Assembly (NCBI RefSeq): GCF_020627745.1
Contig: NZ_JAHDGE010000004.1
Coordinates: 1 to 40,927 of the forward strand
DNA length: 40,927 nt
Source: Pseudooctadecabacter sp.
GTDB lineage: Bacteria > Pseudomonadota > Alphaproteobacteria > Rhodobacterales > Rhodobacteraceae
Direction of reading: 5' to 3'
Below are positions 1-8,632 of the stretch, piece after piece; position 1 is the stretch's first letter; each line of letters opens with the position of its first letter. The notes under the pieces were generated by a model. It searched no databases. It was not told the origin of the DNA and was given only the letters and a program-made list of their open reading frames with translations. A program made the position numbers and the translations under genes.

Positions 1-598
<598 letters not shown>

Positions 599-622
599 CG
601 TTCGCTCCCTGTATTCTTTGTC

Positions 623-2278
623 CTAGACCGCCGCCGCAAAAAACGGCTGCCATGGTCCAAGGTGCAGTTTTCCGTCGCCCGAAACGTCGGCCGATCCCAG
701 TTCTTGCCCGATCACGCGCCAGTCGCCTTTGGGCGCGTCAAAGGTTGAGGGTGTCTCACTCATGTTGAAGGCGCAAAAGATCGTCTCGCCGTCGTGCATG
801 CGCGTGAAATAGACAACATCGCCGTCGTGCTTCACCCCGTCATGATCACCCTTGGCCAAGGCTTTGTGGGCCTGACGGAAGGCAATCGCGCGGCGGTAGT
901 GGTGGATCAGCGCGCCGGGGTCGTCTTCCTGTTCGGCCACGGCCATGTGCACATGTTCGTGGCTGACCGGCAGCCAGGTGCGCGGGGCCTCAGAAAAGCC
1001 GCCGTTCAGGTTGTCACGTTCCCAGACCATCGGCGTGCGGCACCCATCGCGGCCTTTGAACTTGGGCCAGAACTGAATGCCATACGGGTCCTGCAGGTCC
1101 TCAAAGGCGACGTCAGCTTCGGGCAGGCCCAGTTCTTCGCCCTGATAAATACAGGCCGATCCGCGCAGGCACATCATCAAGGATACAAAGGCGCGCAGGG
1201 CCGCTGGCGTCAGATCCCAACGGGTCGCATGGCGCACCACGTCGTGATTGGAATAGGCCCAGCAGGCCCAGCCATCGGCGGCGTTGTCGTCCACCCGTTT
1301 CATGACATCTGCGATAGATTTCGCCGTCGGCTGCGCGCCGGACAGAAATTCAAACGCATAACACATCTGCATCAGATCATCGCCGGCGGTGTATTCGCCC
1401 ATGATCTCAAGCCCGCGTTGCGCGTCCCCCACCTCCCCCACGGCGGCGGCGTTGAAGGGCTCCATCACCGCGCGCAGCTTGCGCAGGAACTCCAGGTTTT
1501 CCGGCTGGTTCTTGGAATAAAGGTGTTCTTGGTGGTTATAGGGGTTCACCGACGGCGCGATGGTGCTGTTGCGCTTTTCCGGCGGCAGGGCCGGATTGTC
1601 GCGCAATTCGCGGTCGTGCATGTAGAAATTGATCGTATCCAGACGGAAACCGTCAACGCCCCGGTGCAACCAGAACCGCGCCACGTCCAGCAACGCTTCT
1701 TGCACCGCAGGTTCCCAGAAGTTCAGATCGGGCTGGGAGATCAGGAAGTTGTGCAGGTAGTATTGTTCGCGTTCGCCGTGCCACTGCCATGCCGATCCAC
1801 CAAAGATCGACAGCCAGTTGTTGGGCGGCGTGCCGTCGGGCTTTGCGTCCGCCCAGACATACCAATCGGCCTTGTCGTTGGTTTTGTCGGCCTTGCTGGC
1901 CTGAAACCACGGGTGCTGATCAGATGTGTGCGACAACACCAGATCAATCATCACCTTCACACCCAAGGCATGTGCGGTTGAGATCACGGCGTCGAAATCC
2001 GACAGGGTGCCGAACATCGGGTCCACGTCGCAGTAGTCGCTGACGTCGTATCCGAAATCCTTCATCGGTGACGTGAAGAATGGCGAAATCCAGATCGCAT
2101 CCACGCCAAGCGATGCGATATAGGGCAGCCGCTGGACGATGCCGCCCAGATCGCCGATCCCGTCGCCGTTGCTGTCTTGGTAGCTGCGCGGATAGATCTG
2201 ATAGATCACCGCCCCGCGCCACCAATCCTTGTCCTTTTCGAAGGCCTCGGATGTGGCCATTGTCTCCATCTTGGTCAT
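623..2278 (-). CDS. aglA: Alpha-glucosidase AglA, glycoside hydrolase family 13
   Basis: A cytoplasmic exo-alpha-glucosidase that would split imported alpha-glucosides (maltose, trehalose or sucrose type) into glucose and a second sugar. GH13 landmarks are present over 551 residues: YQIYPRSYQDSNGDGIGDL near 26-44, the GFRLDT nucleophile region with Asp214, the general acid Glu282 in VGEVGD, and Asp346 in YSNHDVVRH. There is no signal peptide, so it acts inside the cell. The ATG at 2278 was chosen; a TTG two codons upstream (2284) keeps the same frame and lies closer to an AAAGG motif. The gene lies between aglG (15 bases) and aglK (24 bases), so it is co-transcribed. The exact substrate cannot be read from the sequence. 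Confidence 0.92.
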   Translation of the reverse strand: MTKMETMATSEAFEKDKDWWRGAVIYQIYPRSYQDSNGDGIGDLGGIVQRLPYIASLGVDAIWISPFFTSPMKDFGYDVSDYCDVDPMFGTLSDFDAVISTAHALGVKVMIDLVLSHTSDQHPWFQASKADKTNDKADWYVWADAKPDGTPPNNWLSIFGGSAWQWHGEREQYYLHNFLISQPDLNFWEPAVQEALLDVARFWLHRGVDGFRLDTINFYMHDRELRDNPALPPEKRNSTIAPSVNPYNHQEHLYSKNQPENLEFLRKLRAVMEPFNAAAVGEVGDAQRGLEIMGEYTAGDDLMQMCYAFEFLSGAQPTAKSIADVMKRVDDNAADGWACWAYSNHDVVRHATRWDLTPAALRAFVSLMMCLRGSACIYQGEELGLPEADVAFEDLQDPYGIQFWPKFKGRDGCRTPMVWERDNLNGGFSEAPRTWLPVSHEHVHMAVAEQEDDPGALIHHYRRAIAFRQAHKALAKGDHDGVKHDGDVVYFTRMHDGETIFCAFNMSETPSTFDAPKGDWRVIGQELGSADVSGDGKLHLGPWQPFFAAAV

Positions 2279-2293
2279 ATCCAAGAGACCTTT

Positions 2294-3445
2294 CTACTTC
2301 ACAGAGCCGGCCAACAGGCCGCGCACCAGATATCGTTGCATCATAAAGAAAACGGCCAGCGGCACCGCGATCGACACAAAGGCCGAAGTCGCGAGGATTT
2401 CCCAGTCGCCGCCCCGTGTGCCCAGCAGTTCAACAATCTGCTTGGTCATCACGGTGGTGTTGCCCGAACTGTCAATCAGGAACACCAGCGCCACCAGAAG
2501 GTCATTCCATGTCCACAAGAACTGGAAAATCGCAAAGGACGCCAGCGCCGGAAAGGACAGCGGCAGGATGATCTTGGTGAAAATCTGGAATTCCGTCGCG
2601 CCATCGACGCGGGCGTTTTCAATGATGTCGCGCGGCAATCCGACCATGTAATTTCGCAAAAGGTATATGGCCAACGGCAATCCAAAGCCGGTATGCGCCA
2701 GCCACACCCCCAGGTAGCCCTTGCCGATACCCACAGCATTGTGCAGTGACAACAGCGGGATCAGCGCAAGTTGCAAAGGCACAACCAAAAGGCCCACGAC
2801 CGTCGCAATCAGCAAGGCGCGCCCCGGAAAATCCATCCATGCCAAGGCGTAGGCCGCAAAGGCCGCGATCAGAATCGGGATGACAGTCGCGGGGATGACC
2901 ACCGTCAGCGTGTTGAAGAACGCCTTGGCCATGCCTTCGGAATTGTCTTCGTCAAACAGCACGAAACCGTAGTTATTCGTGGTAAACTCCGGCGGCACGG
3001 TGGCTGTCAGGAATATCCGTTGCCCGCGACCGGACATCTGGTCTTCGTCACCCTGCCAGACATAGGCGCCGCCTTCGGACAAAGTCAGCGTTTCACCGTC
3101 ACCCAGATCGGCCGTTTCGCCCACCTGATAGGCATCCAGCGCGCGGGACGATGTGCCCCAGCTGTCAATGCCAAGGACATCACCGCCCTCAAACACGTTG
3201 CCTTCGACCACGAACACCCCGGCGGAGGTTTCAATCCGGTTGTCATCAGGGTCGGCGGCGCGGAATTGCAACGTTTGCTCTGCGGGGAACATGGACGACC
3301 ACCAGCCCGATGCGGTGATCTGATCACCCGTGCGGAAGGACGACACAAACAGCCCCAACGTGGGGAAAATCCACAGCAGAACCAGCAGAACGACTGAGAT
3401 GTTCAGCGCCCAAACGACGAGAGGCTTTTGACCGGGCGTTTCCAT
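2294..3445 (-). CDS. aglG: Alpha-glucoside ABC transporter permease AglG
   Basis: Inner-membrane permease of a CUT1 sugar importer, 383 residues. A first membrane helix at about residues 10-34 is followed by a long soluble stretch (about 40-175) rich in Asp, Glu and Gly, and then by the usual block of five helices. The EAA-type loop contacting the ATPase is visible as ENARVDGATEFQIFTKIILP. The soluble insertion makes it longer than MalG-type permeases (near 280-300); AglG proteins are known to be long. The start ATG overlaps the last base of the aglF stop codon (TAATG) and has AGGAG upstream, so translation is probably coupled. Confidence 0.9.
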   Translation of the reverse strand: METPGQKPLVVWALNISVVLLVLLWIFPTLGLFVSSFRTGDQITASGWWSSMFPAEQTLQFRAADPDDNRIETSAGVFVVEGNVFEGGDVLGIDSWGTSSRALDAYQVGETADLGDGETLTLSEGGAYVWQGDEDQMSGRGQRIFLTATVPPEFTTNNYGFVLFDEDNSEGMAKAFFNTLTVVIPATVIPILIAAFAAYALAWMDFPGRALLIATVVGLLVVPLQLALIPLLSLHNAVGIGKGYLGVWLAHTGFGLPLAIYLLRNYMVGLPRDIIENARVDGATEFQIFTKIILPLSFPALASFAIFQFLWTWNDLLVALVFLIDSSGNTTVMTKQIVELLGTRGGDWEILATSAFVSIAVPLAVFFMMQRYLVRGLLAGSVK

Positions 3446-4452
3446 TATTTCATCTCCTGACGGGCGTTGTAGACGTTCCAGACAAGGATCGGCGTCACGA
3501 GCAACATGATGATCATGGCCGCAGCCGACCCCATGCCCCAGTCATTGGCGCGGAACAATTTGTCGTACATGTAATTGGCCAGCACCTGCGTTTCCCATTG
3601 GCCGTTGGTCATGGCAAAGACGATGTCGAAGACCTTCAGCGTGGCGATGGTGATTGTCGTCCAGACCACCACGATCGTGCCCATGATCTGCGGGATTTTG
3701 ATCTTGAAGAAAATCTGGAACGGGTTGGCCCCGTCCACGATCGCGGCCTCAATGGTTTCTTCGGGAATGCCACGCAGGGCCGCCGACAGGATCACCATGG
3801 CGAAACCGGTTTGAATCCAGATCAGCACGATCATCAGGAAAAAGTTGTTCCAGAACGGAATGGTCAGCCATTGCTGAGGCTCATCCCCGCCAAACAGCAA
3901 GAACAGATGGTTCAGAATGCCGATCTGCGCCACGTCTTCGGGACGGGCTTCATAGACCAGTTTGAAGATCACGGCGGCCCCGACGAATGAAATTGCCATG
4001 GGCATGAAGATGATCGACTTGGCAATGCTGCCCCATTTCAAACGGTCCGTCAGCTGGGCCACCAGCAGGCCAAGCGCTGTTGATGCCGCAGGCACCACGA
4101 CCAGCCACAACACGTTGTTGCGCATGGCCTCACCGAATTTGGGTTCTGCGAACATTTTGGTGTAGTTTTCAAACCCGACAAACGTGCGCACTCCGCCCGC
4201 GCCGCGTTCCTGAAACGACAGGATAAGGGTCGCGACCACCGGATAGGCCAGATAGAGACCAAGCGCCAACAGCGCGGGCATCAGGAACAGCCATGGACGG
4301 ATGATATTGGCGCGGTTGATGTTGCGGCCTGCGTTCGGGCCTTTGGCCGGGAACAGAACCTTGTCGAGAAACAGGTTCGATCCGTAAAAGTAGCCGACGC
4401 AGCCGCCGACACCCACGATAATGGTAATGACCCCTAACAGTGCAGGATGCAT
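3445..4452 (-). CDS. aglF: Alpha-glucoside ABC transporter permease AglF
   Basis: The second membrane subunit of the importer, 335 residues, MalF/UgpA type. An N-terminal helix and a short charged linker precede the main helices; the EAA loop appears as EAAIVDGANPFQIFFKIKIP in the C-terminal half. It should pair with AglG and receive substrate from AglE. The start ATG at 4452 follows a strong GGGGAGGGG ribosome binding site six bases away. It sits 178 bases after aglE, and that gap holds a hairpin; downstream it overlaps aglG by one base. Confidence 0.9.
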   Translation of the reverse strand: MHPALLGVITIIVGVGGCVGYFYGSNLFLDKVLFPAKGPNAGRNINRANIIRPWLFLMPALLALGLYLAYPVVATLILSFQERGAGGVRTFVGFENYTKMFAEPKFGEAMRNNVLWLVVVPAASTALGLLVAQLTDRLKWGSIAKSIIFMPMAISFVGAAVIFKLVYEARPEDVAQIGILNHLFLLFGGDEPQQWLTIPFWNNFFLMIVLIWIQTGFAMVILSAALRGIPEETIEAAIVDGANPFQIFFKIKIPQIMGTIVVVWTTITIATLKVFDIVFAMTNGQWETQVLANYMYDKLFRANDWGMGSAAAMIIMLLVTPILVWNVYNARQEMK

Positions 4453-4578
4453 TGGTCCCCTCCCCCTATGCGGCCCCTCCTCCCAGAGACGCCATGGCTG
4501 ATGCGGTCAATTCCGCCGGTCGTCTGTCGTAAAATCTGACTAAAAGTCTGTCCGGGCGTCCCGTCCCGGTGAAGATGT

Positions 4579-4606
4579 GGATGGCGCAACCTGCGCTGCG
4601 CCATCC
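4579..4606 (-). promoter_or_regulatory. Stem-loop between aglE and aglF, likely transcript stabiliser or attenuator
   Basis: GGATGGCGCA at 4579-4588 pairs perfectly with TGCGCCATCC at 4597-4606 across an 8-base loop, 24 bases after the aglE stop. No T-run follows in the aglE direction, so it is not a classical intrinsic terminator. Hairpins at this place in sugar-importer operons are known to keep binding-protein mRNA in excess over permease mRNA; that role here is inferred. Confidence 0.6.
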
Positions 4607-4630
4607 GTTAGGTCTTGGGCGAAAATTGCC

Positions 4631-5989
4631 TTACTTGATCGCGTCCCAGCTGTCCTGGATTGCGTTGGCAGTGTCTTCGGCAGACGCGCCGCCGACGTAA
4701 TCGACCATGCCGGTCCAGAACGTGCCTGCACCGATGGCGCCTGGCATCAGGTCGGACCCGTCAAAGCGGAAGGTCGTTGCATTCTGCAGGATTTCGCCCT
4801 GACCGCGCAGCGTTGCGTCCTTGTAGGCGTCCAGGTTCACGCCGGTGTGCGGTGTGAGGAAGCCGGACTGCGCCATCATCATCTCATGGGAAATCGGCTG
4901 CTGCAGATATTCCATGAATGCGAATGTCGCGTCCGAGGCATCGGTGACGGCCATCAATGTACCACCGCCCAGAACAGGATTGCCGAGGTCTTTTTCAGCG
5001 AAGGACGGGAAGTAGAAGAAGTCTGCATCTTCACCGATCACCACATCCTCGGGCATGAAGGCCGGGATGAAGGATGCCTGCTTGTGCATGAAGCACTGTG
5101 CGGGCGACGTGAACAGACCTGCTGGGCTGTCACGGAAGTCGGTCGAGCCAACGGCACCTGCACCGCCTGCAACCATGTCATCGTTCTTGGCGAACATGCC
5201 GAAGGTTTCGATGGCTTCGATCACTTTGGGATCGTTGAAGGGCAGTTCGTTGGACACCCAAGCATCGTAGTCGGCTGCGGTCTGTGTGCGCAGCATGATG
5301 TCCTCGACCCAGTCGGTCGCAGGCCAGCCTGTCGCAGGACCGGACCCCAGACCAATACACCAAGGTGTGTCACCGTTCGCGATCATCTCTTCGGACAATG
5401 CGATCAGGTCTTCCATGGTTTCCGGCACTTCGTAACCGGCATCCTCGAAGTTTTCCGGCACATACCAGACGAGGGATTTGACGTTCACGTTATAAAAGAA
5501 GCCGTAGAACTGGTCTGCGCCATCGGCATCCGCATATGTGCCCAGATCAACCCAGGACGAACCGGCGGCATAGTTGGCGTCGACCCAGGATGCGGCCTCG
5601 TCACCCAGCGGTGTCAGCAGGCCTTGCGATGCCAACGTCGCGGCCAGACCGGGCTGTGGGAACACGGCGATGTTCGGGGGCGAGCCTGCTTCGGCGTCAA
5701 TCACGATCTGCTGCTCGAAGCCGTCAGACCCGGTGTAGGTCACATCCGCGCCGGTGGCGTCTTCGAAATAGGCGATCATGTTGCCAAGGTATTCGTCCTC
5801 GGGGCTCAGCCATGGGCCGAAGATTGTGACGGTCTCACCGCTCAGATCAGGCGCGCTTTCGGCCCAGGCGTTGTATTCGTCCCAGCTGAACGGGCCTTCG
5901 CCAGCCGGAAACATCAGATGTCCGTCGGCCTGCGCCATGCCAGCCGTCAGGGCAATCGCCGCCACGCCTGCATACAAAGATTTAGTCAT
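4631..5989 (-). CDS. aglE: Alpha-glucoside ABC transporter substrate-binding protein AglE
   Basis: Periplasmic sugar-binding protein of the importer, 452 residues, extracellular solute-binding family 1. The N-terminus is a Sec signal: basic MTK, a hydrophobic Ala-rich core, and a probable cleavage after AQA near residue 21. The open frame extends upstream to 6142, but the ATG at 5989 is chosen because GGGAGGA lies just upstream and the signal peptide starts there. It is the first gene of the minus-strand operon and is read from the region shared with aglR. Its high Trp, Asp and Gly content fits a carbohydrate-binding cleft. Confidence 0.92.
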   Translation of the reverse strand: MTKSLYAGVAAIALTAGMAQADGHLMFPAGEGPFSWDEYNAWAESAPDLSGETVTIFGPWLSPEDEYLGNMIAYFEDATGADVTYTGSDGFEQQIVIDAEAGSPPNIAVFPQPGLAATLASQGLLTPLGDEAASWVDANYAAGSSWVDLGTYADADGADQFYGFFYNVNVKSLVWYVPENFEDAGYEVPETMEDLIALSEEMIANGDTPWCIGLGSGPATGWPATDWVEDIMLRTQTAADYDAWVSNELPFNDPKVIEAIETFGMFAKNDDMVAGGAGAVGSTDFRDSPAGLFTSPAQCFMHKQASFIPAFMPEDVVIGEDADFFYFPSFAEKDLGNPVLGGGTLMAVTDASDATFAFMEYLQQPISHEMMMAQSGFLTPHTGVNLDAYKDATLRGQGEILQNATTFRFDGSDLMPGAIGAGTFWTGMVDYVGGASAEDTANAIQDSWDAIK

Positions 5990-6054
5990 AAGTTCCTCCC
6001 AGTCGGGGCATAGCACCCCATCAATCTGTCGTTTATTTTCCCCGCGCCACTTTT

Positions 6055-6068
6055 CCAAAGCGCTTTGG
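6055..6068. promoter_or_regulatory. Probable AglR operator, perfect 14-bp palindrome
   Basis: CCAAAGCGCTTTGG equals its own reverse complement. The central CG step and A/T-flanked AAAGCGCTTT core are typical of LacI-family operators. It lies 66 bases upstream of the aglE start and 166 bases upstream of aglR, placed to control the transporter operon. That AglR is the protein that binds it is inferred from proximity. Confidence 0.7.
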
Positions 6069-6146
6069 GTAACGCAACAGTGATGCAAAGTCCGACCCGT
6101 GTCAATCGCATACTCTCGACAGGGAAAATGCTGCAGCTGCACAATA

Positions 6147-6160
6147 AAATAACGTTATTT
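6147..6160. promoter_or_regulatory. Second perfect palindrome in the aglE-aglR region, AT-rich
   Basis: AAATAACGTTATTT is a perfect 14-bp palindrome near the middle of the divergent region. It shares the central CG with the AglR-type site but not the flanks. It may be a weaker LacI-family site or the site of another regulator. Confidence 0.45.
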
Positions 6161-6209
6161 GGTTGCAATTTGTCGCACCCGAGGACAGTAATCATACGAC
6201 CATTGGATT

Positions 6210-6225
6210 TTCAAAGCGGTTTGAA
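6210..6225. promoter_or_regulatory. Imperfect LacI-type operator just upstream of aglR
   Basis: TTCAAAGCGGTTTGAA has matching 6-base arms (TTCAAA/TTTGAA) and resembles the perfect palindrome at 6055 (CAAAGCGCTTTG). It ends 8 bases before the aglR start codon, which suits autorepression of aglR and the downstream glucosidase and glucokinase genes. Confidence 0.55.
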
Positions 6226-6233
6226 GACGGGAA

Positions 6234-7286
6234 ATGAACCTTAAGGAACTCTCCAAGATTCTGGGCTTGTCCCAGACCACCGTCAGCCGCGCGCTGAACG
6301 GCTATCCGGAGGTTAAGGAAGCCACCCGCAAGACCGTTCTGGCCGCCGCCGCGGCCCACAACTACAGCCCCAACACACGTGCCAAAAGCCTGGCCACAGG
6401 TCGTTCAAACGCCATCGGACACGTGATTCCCATGGCCAACAGCCATGAAATGGTGAACCCGATCTTTGGCGATTTCATCGCCGGCGCGGGGGAAGTGTAT
6501 TCGCGTAACAACTACGAAATGGTGCTGTCTATTGTTGAGGACGGGCGCGAGGAAGACATCTACCGTGCGCTCAAGACGCGCGGCACCGTGGACGGTGTCA
6601 TCCTGCACGGACCCAAGATGAACGATGCGCGAATCGCTCTGCTGCATGAAATTGGCCTGCCGTTTGTTGTTCATGGTCGCGCCTCCGGTATCGACATGCC
6701 CTACAGCTGGCTTGATGTGAACAACCGCAGCGCCTTTCGCCGCGCCACCGATTTCCTGATGGACCTCGGTCATCGCCGCATTGCGCTTTTGAACGGGCTC
6801 GAGACGATGGATTTCGCACACCGGCGCAGGCGCGGTTACGAAGATGCGCTTGGCGCGCGCGGTCTGTCCGCCGATCCCGAAATCATGCGGTCCGAAGAAA
6901 TGACCGAGACCTTCGGCTATAGCGCCACCTGCGACATGCTCGCCCTGCCCTGTCCGCCCACGGCCTTTCTGGTGTCGTCCATCATTTCCGCATTGGGCGT
7001 GCGACGTGCGATTGAGGATCAGGGGCTGCGCATGGGCCGCGACGTGTCGATTGTGACCCATGACGACAGCCTGTCCTACCTCACCAATGGTGCGGACGTC
7101 CCTATTTTCACAGCCACCCGGTCGTCCGTGCGCGATGCCGGTCGCGCCCTGTCCAGAATGCTGATCGACCAGATCAGCGATCCTGCCCTCGCGCCGCAAC
7201 ACCAGCTGCTTGAGGTGGAACTGACCGTGGGGCGGTCCACCGGACCGGCCCCGACCACAAACCCAGTCGCGGCACAGACCGCCTGA
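6234..7286 (+). CDS. aglR: LacI-family transcriptional regulator AglR
   Basis: Sugar-responsive regulator, 350 residues. A LacI helix-turn-helix occupies the first 25 residues (LKELSKILGLSQTTVSRALN), followed by the hinge-helix region near 45-60 and a periplasmic-binding-protein-like effector domain. It is divergent from aglE and shares a 244-base region with at least two LacI-type palindromes, so it very likely represses the agl operon and possibly itself until an alpha-glucoside or derivative binds. It is 13 bases ahead of the beta-glucosidase gene, so regulator, glucosidase and glucokinase probably form one transcript. Its ribosome binding site (GACGGGAA) is weak. Confidence 0.85.
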   Translation: MNLKELSKILGLSQTTVSRALNGYPEVKEATRKTVLAAAAAHNYSPNTRAKSLATGRSNAIGHVIPMANSHEMVNPIFGDFIAGAGEVYSRNNYEMVLSIVEDGREEDIYRALKTRGTVDGVILHGPKMNDARIALLHEIGLPFVVHGRASGIDMPYSWLDVNNRSAFRRATDFLMDLGHRRIALLNGLETMDFAHRRRRGYEDALGARGLSADPEIMRSEEMTETFGYSATCDMLALPCPPTAFLVSSIISALGVRRAIEDQGLRMGRDVSIVTHDDSLSYLTNGADVPIFTATRSSVRDAGRALSRMLIDQISDPALAPQHQLLEVELTVGRSTGPAPTTNPVAAQTA

Positions 7287-7299
7287 CCAAAGGACCATC

Positions 7300-8619
7300 A
7301 TGGATTTCAATCGCTCCGATTTTCCCGAAGGATTTACCTTCGGCGCTGCAACCTCCGCCTATCAGATCGAAGGCCACGGGACGGGCGGCGCAGGCTCGAC
7401 CCACTGGGATACCTTCGCGGCCACGCCCGGCAATGTCGTCCGGCAGGAACATGGCCAACTGGCTTGCGACCACTACAACCGCTACGAAGAAGACTTCGAT
7501 TTGATGCAGGCGGCAGGCTTTGACGCCTACCGGTTTTCCACGTCGTGGGCGCGGGTGATGCCGGACGGGCGCACGCCCAATCCCGAGGGTCTGGATTTCT
7601 ATGACCGTCTGGTGGACGCCATGCTGGAACGGGGGCTGGCGCCCTATGCCACACTGTACCACTGGGAATTGCCGTCCCCCTTGGCCGATGAGGGCGGCTG
7701 GCGCAGCCCGGACATGCACAACTGGTTCGGCGATTACACCGCCTGCATCATGGGCCGCATCGGGGACAGGATGGCCGCTGTCGCCCCGATAAACGAGCCT
7801 TGGTGCGTGGGCTGGCTGTCGCATTTTCTGGGCCACCACGCGCCCGGCCTGCGCGACATTCGTGCCACCGCGCGCGCCATGCACCATGTCCTCAAGGCCC
7901 ATGGCACCGCGATCCAGACCATGCGCGGTCTGGGGCTGAAAAACCTCGGTGGTGTGTTCAATTTTGAATGGGCCGAACCGGTTGACGACAGCGACGCCGC
8001 GCGTCGTGCCGCGGATCTTTATGACGGCTATTACAATCGTTTCTTTTTGGATGGCATCTACAAGGGACGTTACCCCGATGCGGTGATGGAAGGCTTCGCG
8101 CCACATCTGCCGGACGGCTGGCAGGACGACTTTGCCATCATCCAGCAACCCCTCGACTGGGTCGGCCTGAATTACTACACCCGCAAGATCATCGCGCCGA
8201 ACGCGGACGCCTGGCCCGGCCACGAAGAGGCCCCCGGCCCCCTGCCCAAAACCCAGATGGGCTGGGAAATCTATCCAGACGGTCTGTATAAATTTCTCAC
8301 CCGCACGGCACAGGAATATACCGGCGACACGCCGCTGTTCATCACCGAAAACGGCATGGCCAATGCGGATGTCATCCGCAATGGCATCGTCGATGATCCC
8401 GAACGCGCGGCCTACGTGGGCGCGCATCTGGCAGCGGTTCAACGGGCAATTGGCGATGGCGCGCCGGTGGCGGGTTATTTCTTGTGGTCGCTTCTGGACA
8501 ATTACGAATGGGCCTTGGGCTATGAAAAACGGTTCGGCCTGATCCATGTGGATTTCGACACCTTGAAACGCACACCCAAAGCCTCTTATCACGCGTTGAC
8601 CGCTGCCCTCGCACGCTAA
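7300..8619 (+). CDS. Beta-glucosidase, glycoside hydrolase family 1
   Basis: A GH1 beta-glucosidase of 439 residues, the usual length for the family, with no signal peptide. The N-terminal family signature FPEGFTFGAATSAYQIEG is at about 8-25. The catalytic acid/base is Glu166 in PINEPW and the nucleophile is Glu350 in ITENG. It would release glucose from cellobiose-type or aryl beta-glucosides in the cytoplasm. AAGGA five bases before the ATG supports the start. It lies in the aglR-glk transcript, so a beta-linked substrate may be handled under the same regulator as the alpha-glucoside importer. The specificity is not visible. Confidence 0.92.
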   Translation: MDFNRSDFPEGFTFGAATSAYQIEGHGTGGAGSTHWDTFAATPGNVVRQEHGQLACDHYNRYEEDFDLMQAAGFDAYRFSTSWARVMPDGRTPNPEGLDFYDRLVDAMLERGLAPYATLYHWELPSPLADEGGWRSPDMHNWFGDYTACIMGRIGDRMAAVAPINEPWCVGWLSHFLGHHAPGLRDIRATARAMHHVLKAHGTAIQTMRGLGLKNLGGVFNFEWAEPVDDSDAARRAADLYDGYYNRFFLDGIYKGRYPDAVMEGFAPHLPDGWQDDFAIIQQPLDWVGLNYYTRKIIAPNADAWPGHEEAPGPLPKTQMGWEIYPDGLYKFLTRTAQEYTGDTPLFITENGMANADVIRNGIVDDPERAAYVGAHLAAVQRAIGDGAPVAGYFLWSLLDNYEWALGYEKRFGLIHVDFDTLKRTPKASYHALTAALAR

Positions 8620-8632
8620 AACCGGAGCCTTC

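Noticed and set aside
794-1981. Long open frame (395 codons) antisense to aglA
   Set aside because: It lies wholly inside a confident GH13 gene, has no domain or ribosome binding site, and reflects the GC-rich codon pattern on the opposite strand. Similar long shadows opposite aglE (4577-6013), the GH1 gene (7174-8688), glk (8372-9466), pgi (21012-22553) and cobB (31931-32977) were dropped for the same reason.
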